NCBI GenBank assembly: GCA_041628815.1
Contig: JBFKOL010000263.1
Location: 1 to 6,438, forward strand
Source of the DNA: JBFKOL01 sp041628815
Lineage (GTDB): Bacteria > Bacteroidota > Bacteroidia > Chitinophagales > Saprospiraceae
Reading direction: 5' to 3'
Length of the DNA stretch: 6,438 nucleotides
Shown: positions 3,501 through 6,438 of the stretch, piece by piece
How positions within the stretch are numbered: the stretch's first letter is position 1
Layout of the letters: each line of letters opens with the position of its first letter
Translations under genes and position numbers: made by a program
Notes under the pieces: generated by a model
Seen by the model: the letters and a program-made list of their open reading frames with translations, nothing else
Told to the model about the DNA's origin: nothing
Databases searched by the model: none

Positions 3501-6438
3501 GATGTATTGAAACGGAACCTTCAGAGTCGAACAATCCTGGCAGATCACAACTCAAAACTACATCTCCTGGTATGATTACTTCTCCGTTAGAAATCCTTTC
3601 GTCCAGTTTCACTCTTTCGAGATAGATGCGTTGTTCACAAGGTGCAGACCGGTTGCCGGAATCATCTTCGGCAACATATGTGCGCGTAAAGAATCCTATA
3701 AAATTATCATCTCCACAAGTTTCGGTAAATGAGTCTTCGATCAAATGCATTGTTAGCGAACCGCAGTCGTTAAGAACCTCCGGTCCCGCATAAGACAACA
3801 GTTCAATACAAGACAAGGTGTCATCCTTACAGCTTAAGACAGGTGGTAGTTTGTCTTCTATTGAAATTGCTCCCCAACATATCTCTGATCCAGGATTTTT
3901 TTCCTCGAGGCTGTAGAGGATTGTCTGATTGATATACTCTCTACCTACTTTGGTTCCTTCTAAAAGGACACCAGTGCTATCGTACAATTTCAAAAGATGG
4001 AAAGTATCACACCATGGACCGATATCTTCACTTACGAGGCTAGGTGTAATGGTCAACATACATGATCTATCCATCGAAATATTGACCTTCGCTGAACAAA
4101 AAACCACCTGGTCGAAGAAACAAGGTACGATGTAGGTCGGATCATCCCCATCGCCTTGTCCATTATCCGACTCCGGATCTAAACCGTCATCCGATTGGTC
4201 ATCGGCATCACCGATCTGGCGATCCGTAGGTAGGCCTCCGGGTCCATTCAGAACAGGCCAGTGTGATATACCTGTAGCATTTGCCCTCGCCTGGTTCCAG
4301 AACGATCCTGGCGGGCTGGCAAGAAACGGATCCATTTCTGCCTTAAGATGAATGACCAACACTTCTCCTGGCTTCATCAAACCAGTTCTATTTGTGAATA
4401 AGGAAGTATCTCCATTCATGAAACCATCAAAATCAGGATTGATTTCTGGATCTCGATGAGCCGTACTCGAGTCGATGTAAGGTGTGCTGCCTCTCGACAG
4501 CCCAATGTAGGCTGCACCTAAATGATCCGGATGATCCAGGACATCGGTGAGACGAATATCCTCAAGGTCAACATTCCCTGTATTCTCGAGTATAAACCTG
4601 AAAGTGATATCGACATTTCTGAAAGCCCCGCTTGCAGCAGGACCAACATGAAGTACTTTTTTAGTCATGTTAAGCACTGGCACCTCCACTGGTGTCGGGT
4701 CATCCATCATGCCAGAATCATTGGGCGCCCCCGTATTATTGGATTCAGGGTCATCGCCACTGTCAGAAAGGTCGGAGATCAATTTGCCCTGAGGTGTACG
4801 TCCGTTGATTTCGGCCTGGTTGAATAAAATGTCCGGGTAACCGTCATTATCGCTGTCCTTAGCATTGGGATCAAGCTCAACTGTTATATGAATTGCCACA
4901 GTATCATTGGGCCTGAGGATTCCGTCTCCATTGAGTAGATTATGATTTGGAGCAGTGCCCTGGTAGGATGTATTAAGCGACGGGGTTGCCAAGGCCGATG
5001 AAGCAGCAATCCAAGGGTTCGCATGTCCAAGTACATACTCTGGAACTAGACCAACAAAAGTCTCTCCCAGTTGATCTGCAATATCATCCAATAAGTTGAT
5101 ATGGAGCATATCGTCATTTCCCTTGTTTTTAAACTTCATTTCAAAAGTGACGTCTGCATTGCCAATGTTACCGCTCGCAGCATCTTTGACGCTTACGATT
5201 CGCTTGGAGACATTCATGTCGAAAAGAACCAATAATGTCGGATCCTGCTGGGAAAATGGATCCGATGAGTCAGGATTGGTTCCTTCCGGATCCTGACCCA
5301 GATCCGACCAATCATGTGCAGGCAAGCTGTCATCATTATCACCTAAAGCCGTGGCAACAGCCTGGTTGACTAATGTATCTACCAATTGGTTGGCATTTGG
5401 ATCGATTTCTACCACCAATTCAACCACAATGGATGAATCAGGGTCCAGGAGACCTGTATCGGTGAGAAAAATATTTCCTGATGACAATCCACCATCGTAC
5501 TTGGTGTTGACCAAAGGGTCCTGCCTTGCACCACTGCTTATGATAGATGGGTTTGCCGCATTGTCTAACAATTCAGACGGATCTACCACCCTGACAAAGG
5601 CCTCATCCATTTGAGAAGCAAAATCGTCGGTCAATTGGATGCTTTTTAATGGAAGTGATCCCCGATTTTTGATAACAAAACGGTACGTAACATCGAAATT
5701 ACCCACCTTGTTACTGATGGCAGGTTGAATTCCAAAAATATACTTGGCCAAACCGATATTTGGAAAGACCGGTGCCCCTGTCGGATCGTCTTCTGTACCG
5801 GTGTCGTCTGGTGAATCGGGATTAGAGCTTTCAATATCGACACCTGAATCACTCAAATCGACTGCATTGAAATCTTGTGTCAAAACATACGAACCATGTT
5901 CATTGTAAGCAGCAATGATATCGTCCACCTGATCGGGAGACAGAAAATGGTTGTTCGACCTTCCAACTATGAGTGCCTGATTTTTGAAGTATCCCGATGA
6001 ATCCGAAACAAACGGAGAAAGTTCGATTACTACCTGCACCCTTACAAAATCATTCGGTGCTAATGTAGCCGTTGTAGAAAAGAGAGAGTCGTTATTTATT
6101 CCATCAAACGATTGATTCATCTCTGCTGGCACAGTGGCTTTTTGTTCCTTCATTAATGGAATTCCTACAACGCCTACAAAGGCTTCACCAATTTGCTCTT
6201 GCAGATCATCGATGATTTGAACATTGGCAAGTGTGTCATTACCAATATTACCCGCTAAGAACTCATAGGTGATATCTACTCTTCCATCGATGCCACTTTG
6301 GGAGGGTACTTCATAGTTTACAATTTCCTTGGTAAATCCCAGCTGTGGAATGAAGATGTAGACCGGATCATCTTTACCTCCCGTATCACCAGGTGCTCCG
6401 ACGTTTGTTCCTTCGACATTTGATTCGCCAAAAATGGC
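592..6438 (-). CDS. Giant multidomain T9SS-secreted surface protein (DUF11-like repeats, Ig/HYR-like units, dockerin-like, cohesin-like, sorting domain), 5' end outside window
   Basis: One frame runs without a stop from the window edge to the TAG at 592-594, giving at least 1948 residues. Numbering here starts at the first codon in the window. The ATG at 6153 is residue 96 and lies inside a repeat, so the true start is beyond 6438. Order: end of an upstream repeat (1-26), four DUF11-like repeats (27-770), Cys-rich Ig/HYR-like region (771-1542), carboxypeptidase-regulatory-like domain (about 1544-1601), dockerin-like pair (1602-1661), linker (1662-1730), cohesin-like domain (about 1731-1852) and type A sorting domain (1863-1948). 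Such proteins cross the outer membrane by the type IX system, lose the C-terminal domain and are attached to the surface or released. I infer an adhesin or extracellular-matrix stalk role. No catalytic motif was recognised, and polysaccharide binding or matrix assembly are possible alternatives. A signal peptide cannot be checked because the N-terminus is absent. The gene ends at a good terminator and appears to be transcribed without a downstream partner. Confidence 0.93.
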   Translation of the reverse strand, partial: AIFGESNVEGTNVGAPGDTGGKDDPVYIFIPQLGFTKEIVNYEVPSQSGIDGRVDITYEFLAGNIGNDTLANVQIIDDLQEQIGEAFVGVVGIPLMKEQKATVPAEMNQSFDGINNDSLFSTTATLAPNDFVRVQVVIELSPFVSDSSGYFKNQALIVGRSNNHFLSPDQVDDIIAAYNEHGSYVLTQDFNAVDLSDSGVDIESSNPDSPDDTGTEDDPTGAPVFPNIGLAKYIFGIQPAISNKVGNFDVTYRFVIKNRGSLPLKSIQLTDDFASQMDEAFVRVVDPSELLDNAANPSIISSGARQDPLVNTKYDGGLSSGNIFLTDTGLLDPDSSIVVELVVEIDPNANQLVDTLVNQAVATALGDNDDSLPAHDWSDLGQDPEGTNPDSSDPFSQQDPTLLVLFDMNVSKRIVSVKDAASGNIGNADVTFEMKFKNKGNDDMLHINLLDDIADQLGETFVGLVPEYVLGHANPWIAASSALATPSLNTSYQGTAPNHNLLNGDGILRPNDTVAIHITVELDPNAKDSDNDGYPDILFNQAEINGRTPQGKLISDLSDSGDDPESNNTGAPNDSGMMDDPTPVEVPVLNMTKKVLHVGPAASGAFRNVDITFRFILENTGNVDLEDIRLTDVLDHPDHLGAAYIGLSRGSTPYIDSSTAHRDPEINPDFDGFMNGDTSLFTNRTGLMKPGEVLVIHLKAEMDPFLASPPGSFWNQARANATGISHWPVLNGPGGLPTDRQIGDADDQSDDGLDPESDNGQGDGDDPTYIVPCFFDQVVFCSAKVNISMDRSCMLTITPSLVSEDIGPWCDTFHLLKLYDSTGVLLEGTKVGREYINQTILYSLEEKNPGSEICWGAISIEDKLPPVLSCKDDTLSCIELLSYAGPEVLNDCGSLTMHLIEDSFTETCGDDNFIGFFTRTYVAEDDSGNRSAPCEQRIYLERVKLDERISNGEVIIPGDVVLSCDLPGLFDSEGSVSIHHAGSPIWNGHSIYHEDLSPYCLLGVEFKDFQLYDRGCERKIVRTWRLKEWVCGSNTETVEHIQFIGIIDITPPEITIPFDTMVVNASQFSCSVDIVLPLAEITDNCQNPEDIEITVAYPDGQLLSNGGTVNLDIGIHQIIYSASDQCHNSSSDTAFITIVDGTSPVAICLENLVVSVGDTTVVVKAEEFNHASYDNCGNVEFEVRRREPSCSTHQTFWQEQVEFCCSDIGNSVLVDLRVIDESGNVNECTVQVDVQDKSPVLITCLPDIWVKCDIPWTQLSDFGEIKHESERGIIMIDPEYLIDSDIILLDGFYKDNCDVLVVEDEMIDQRDQCGIGEIIRTFSILDASGLRHDCQQTIHFVGDKDNRSISWAAFPNDVSVSECTALSLDPIETGTPVLETISSCIQTGLNYSDTYLTRNDTNHCLIVERTWTAIDWCQKDTPILVDSIQYLFVFDDTQPVIVSDCERIAVELSNDCAYASIRLVQDAVDCTPDHLLDWYYSLVDTNNQVILSGQPELNDDGHAVIEIEVPAGTFQLEWTVQDLCGNANTCLQDIVVTCENRSPLLSGFIRTLSEVPLEGIDVYILSDSTNHDSTLLATTQRDGWYDFSNRSLPPSFVIDPVDYIDPMNGLSTIDILMIQRHLVGIEPLSGPGNLIAADINGDHRISSQDLILLRNLLLGRSQRFPGPGGLKFIWDGQLIDLEGFNIELPLQETYKVDQFEEDENIGFYGIKLGDVSGDADIGVRSKSTALYGQEWLSYQLKDHGSAVEVLVTNPEAMDLRGLQGSWKILGVALEEVQIKRAALDVDENNIRYDGRLIHMSWSNPSGYWLESGTHLFSLFLDVTGPGMDDMQVVAVDDRLPFEGYTESQTINFDWIQVKDKQRPFEVLQNNPNPWQKSTAISVWIPESDEVSLRVYDMRGRIVSEQNINAKRGLQTFILDHGEIKLPGVYMYEVVFKNQFIRKKMVRIR
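595..852 (-). other. Type IX secretion C-terminal sorting domain, type A (residues 1863-1948)
   Basis: The last 86 residues start PFEVLQNNPNPWQKSTAISV and continue with EVSLRVYDMRGRIV, a Gly turn (KRGLQTF), LPGVYMYEVVF and a basic end (IRKKMVRIR). This is the TIGR04183 arrangement: Q-N-x-P-N-P-[FW], then [IV]-x-[IVL]-x-[IV]-Y-[DN]-x-x-G-[KR]-x-[IV], then [LP]-x-G-[VI]-Y-x-[YV], ending in basic residues. The domain directs passage through the T9SS and is normally cleaved off after export. It lies at the very C-terminus, as required. It is type A rather than the gliding-associated type B. Confidence 0.92.
883..1248 (-). other. Cohesin-like beta-sandwich domain (residues about 1731-1852)
   Basis: Strands are seen as EWLSYQL, SAVEVLVTNPEAMDLRGLQGSW (split over 1744-1766), VALEEVQIKRAAL, then IRYDGRLIHMSWSNP and THLFSLFLDVTG. 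The pattern of an early strand, a LRGLQG turn, a long second strand, then RLIHMSWSNPxG followed by a strand ending in FSLFLxV, resembles cohesin domains (which have the G-x-[LIV]-x-F/W-x-[DN] and [LI]-F-x-[LI]-x-F-x-[VA] elements). Similarity is weak by eye and another Ig-like fold is possible. It follows the dockerin-like module by about 70 residues and precedes the sorting domain. Confidence 0.5.
1456..1635 (-). other. Dockerin-like calcium-binding module (residues 1602-1661)
   Basis: There are two EF-hand-like halves. The second, D-I-N-G-D-H-R-I-S-S-Q-D (residues 1638-1649), has the full dockerin spacing with Asp1638, Asn1640, Asp1642, Ser1646 and Asp1649, followed by a helix LILLRNLLLG. 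The first (YIDPMNGLSTID, 1603-1614) keeps Asp at loop position 3, Ser at 9 and Asp at 12 but lacks an acid at positions 1 and 5. It is followed by the helix ILMIQRHLVG. The same degenerate first loop is usual in Bacteroidota dockerin-like modules as I recall them. In clostridial cellulosomes dockerins bind cohesins. Here the partner is unknown. Confidence 0.8.
1636..1809 (-). other. Carboxypeptidase-regulatory-like / SdrB-like beta domain (residues 1544-1601)
   Basis: The sequence SGFIRTLSEVPLEGIDVYIL, then TTQRDGWYDF, matches the pattern G-x-[IV]-x-[TN]-x-x-x-x-P-[LIV]-x-[GN]-[AIV]-x-V and T-x-x-[DN]-G-x-[YF] of carboxypeptidase regulatory-like (CarboxypepD_reg) folds. In Bacteroidota proteins of this kind it often sits directly before the dockerin-like module, as here. 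It contains no cysteine. Confidence 0.65.
3022..3297 (-). other. HYR-like domain (residues 1048-1139)
   Basis: The unit begins DITPPEITIP, continues with a Cys-containing strand (SQFSCSVDIVLPLAEITDNC), then a Gly-flanked hairpin, and ends GIHQIIYSASDQCHNSSSDTAFITIVDG. The order TPP, then D-N-C, then G-x-[HT]-x-[IV]-x-Y-x-A-x-D-x-x-x-N, then F-x-I-x-V-x-D is the HYR (hyalin repeat) signature. The next unit starts with the matching TSPVAIC. HYR domains are Ig-like and generally linked to adhesion. Confidence 0.75.
3829..4095 (-). other. First Cys-rich unit: VNISMD...CW type beta domain (residues 782-870)
   Basis: The unit starts SAKVNISMDRSCMLTITPSL and ends EICWGAISIEDKLPPVLSC. I recognise this as a recurrent unit in Saprospiraceae surface proteins, usually V-x-[IV]-S-[LM]-D-x-x-C-x-x-x-[IL]-x-P at the front and a CWG-x-I-x-[IV]-EDK-x-PP end. 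It lies immediately before the HYR-like units and marks the change from the cysteine-free repeats to the cysteine-rich region. The family name is not known to me. Confidence 0.6.
4129..4677 (-). repeat. DUF11-like beta-sandwich repeat D (residues 588-770)
   Basis: The repeat opens NMTKKVLHV, followed by VDITFRFILENTGNVDLEDI, RLTDV, AAYIGL, TPYIDSS, NPDFDGFMNGD, then GLMKPGEVLVIHLKAEMDPF and FWNQA. It is the closest of the four to the DUF11 consensus. Its linker is rich in Asp and Gly (DDQSDDGLDPES, GDGDDPT) and leads straight into the first cysteine of the next region. Lys593, Asp632 and Asn715 are the conserved positions. Confidence 0.82.
4678..5220 (-). repeat. DUF11-like beta-sandwich repeat C with a calcium-loop-like insert (residues 407-587)
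   Basis: The repeat opens NVSKRIVSV, followed by ADVTFEMKFKNKGNDDM, INLLDD, ETFVGLV, NPWIAASS, TSYQG, then GILRPNDTVAIHITVELDPN and LFNQA. Between ELDPN and LFNQA it carries DSDNDGYPD (residues 528-536). This matches the DxDxDGxxD calcium loop of thrombospondin type 3 repeats and is absent from A, B and D. The acidic linker has SDLSDSGDDPESN and MMDDPT. Lys412, Asp451 and Asn540 are the conserved positions. Confidence 0.8.
5221..5763 (-). repeat. DUF11-like beta-sandwich repeat B (residues 226-406)
   Basis: The repeat opens GLAKYIFGI, followed by FDVTYRFVIKNRGSLPL, IQLTDD, EAFVRVV, NPSIISS, TKYDGG, then GLLDPDSSIVVELVVEIDPN and LVNQA. All are in register with repeats A, C and D. It ends in an acidic linker containing WSDLGQDPEGTN and QQDPT. 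Lys232, Asp271 and Asn358 occupy the conserved Lys/Asp/Asn positions. No cysteine is present. Confidence 0.8.
5764..6360 (-). repeat. DUF11-like beta-sandwich repeat A (residues 27-225)
   Basis: The repeat opens with GFTKEIV and has the strand VDITYEF, the turn GNIGNDTLANVQIIDD, then EAFVGVV, a YDG-equivalent (SFDGINND), LAPNDFVRVQVVIELSP and the final strand FKNQA. These match the order in repeats B-D and the DUF11/TIGR01451 conserved-repeat style (VTYxFxxxNxG ... L.D). It is about 18 residues longer than B-D because of an extra segment (about residues 160-190) between the NQA strand and the acidic linker. The linker has SDSGVDIES and ends EDDPT. Lys37, Asp77/78 and Asn153 are the conserved candidate isopeptide positions. 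Confidence 0.8.
6361..6438 (-). repeat. Acidic linker closing an upstream, truncated DUF11-like repeat
   Basis: The first 26 residues in the window contain GAPGDTGGKDDPV. This matches the end of the other repeats (for example GAPNDSGMMDDPT in repeat C). It shows that at least one further repeat lies upstream of the window, so the protein is longer than can be seen here. Confidence 0.75.

Larger units (their letters stand above)
1813..4128 (-). other. Cys-rich Ig/HYR-like tandem region of the giant protein (residues 771-1542)
   Basis: This region of about 770 residues carries 38 cysteines and seems to be built of about seven degenerate beta-sandwich units. Junctions are seen as EDKLPPVLSC (861-870), DITPPEI (1048-1054), DGTSPVAIC (1140-1148), DKSPVLITC (1236-1244) and DDTQPVI (1435-1441). 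Most units end in a strand of the type RTW/RTY/RTF plus an aspartate/cysteine turn: RTYVAEDDSGN (919-929), VRTWRLKEWVCG (1021-1032), IRTFSILDASG (1319-1329), ERTWTAIDWC (1408-1417) and LEWTVQDLCGN (1516-1526). HYR and related Ig-like units in Bacteroidota surface proteins have this look. The even cysteine count suits disulfide bonding after export. The role is presumably a rigid spacer or a binding surface, and a ligand cannot be named. Confidence 0.75.

Noticed and set aside
5646..5852. Open frame of 68 codons on the minus strand in another frame, and a similar one at 1617-1826
   Set aside because: Both overlap the giant gene in a different frame and have no domain or initiation signal of their own.
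6151..6170. Internal start with GGA upstream of the ATG at 6153
   Set aside because: The GGA is weak, Bacteroidota seldom rely on Shine-Dalgarno pairing, and a start here would split a repeat.
4129..6438. DNA-level tandem repeat or CRISPR-like array
   Set aside because: The repeats are alike only in protein sequence. No long identical DNA units with regular spacers were seen.

Overview
The window looks like a piece of a Bacteroidota chromosome, most likely from the Saprospiria (Saprospiraceae-type) lineage. The signs are a giant surface protein ending in a type A type IX secretion (T9SS) sorting domain, a dockerin-like module with the Saprospiraceae-style 'NGLSTIDILMIQRHLVG ... AADINGD' pattern, Cys-rich Ig/HYR-like units with 'EDKLPPVLSC' and 'DITPPEI' junctions, and an outer-membrane beta-barrel-like neighbour. 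The lineage is inferred from protein style, not from a marker gene.

Layout: two convergent genes, both cut by the window edges. Positions 1-480 (+) hold the last 159 codons of a probable outer-membrane beta-barrel protein. Positions 481-591 are intergenic and carry a strong hairpin (541-565) placed as the rho-independent terminator of the minus-strand gene. Positions 592-6438 (-) are one uninterrupted reading frame of at least 1948 codons. It is still open at the window edge, so the first ATG-initiated start visible (6153) is only an internal methionine.

The large protein, N- to C-terminus (right to left on the map), consists of: the end of an upstream repeat; four tandem DUF11-like beta-sandwich repeats of about 180-200 residues, each closed by a D/S/G-rich acidic linker; a region of about 770 residues with 38 cysteines made of Ig/HYR-like units; a carboxypeptidase-regulatory-like beta domain; a dockerin-like calcium-binding pair; a linker; a cohesin-like domain; and the T9SS C-terminal sorting domain. 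It reads as a long secreted, surface-attached stalk or adhesin. No enzyme active site was recognised.

The two genes face each other and give no sign of an operon. Both products are expected at the outer membrane or cell surface. I see no RNA gene, mobile element, CRISPR array or defence system. The most unusual points are the cohesin-like plus dockerin-like pairing in one chain, the strict confinement of cysteines to the middle of the protein, and a Lys/Asp/Asn set conserved in all four DUF11-like repeats that could form intramolecular isopeptide bonds.
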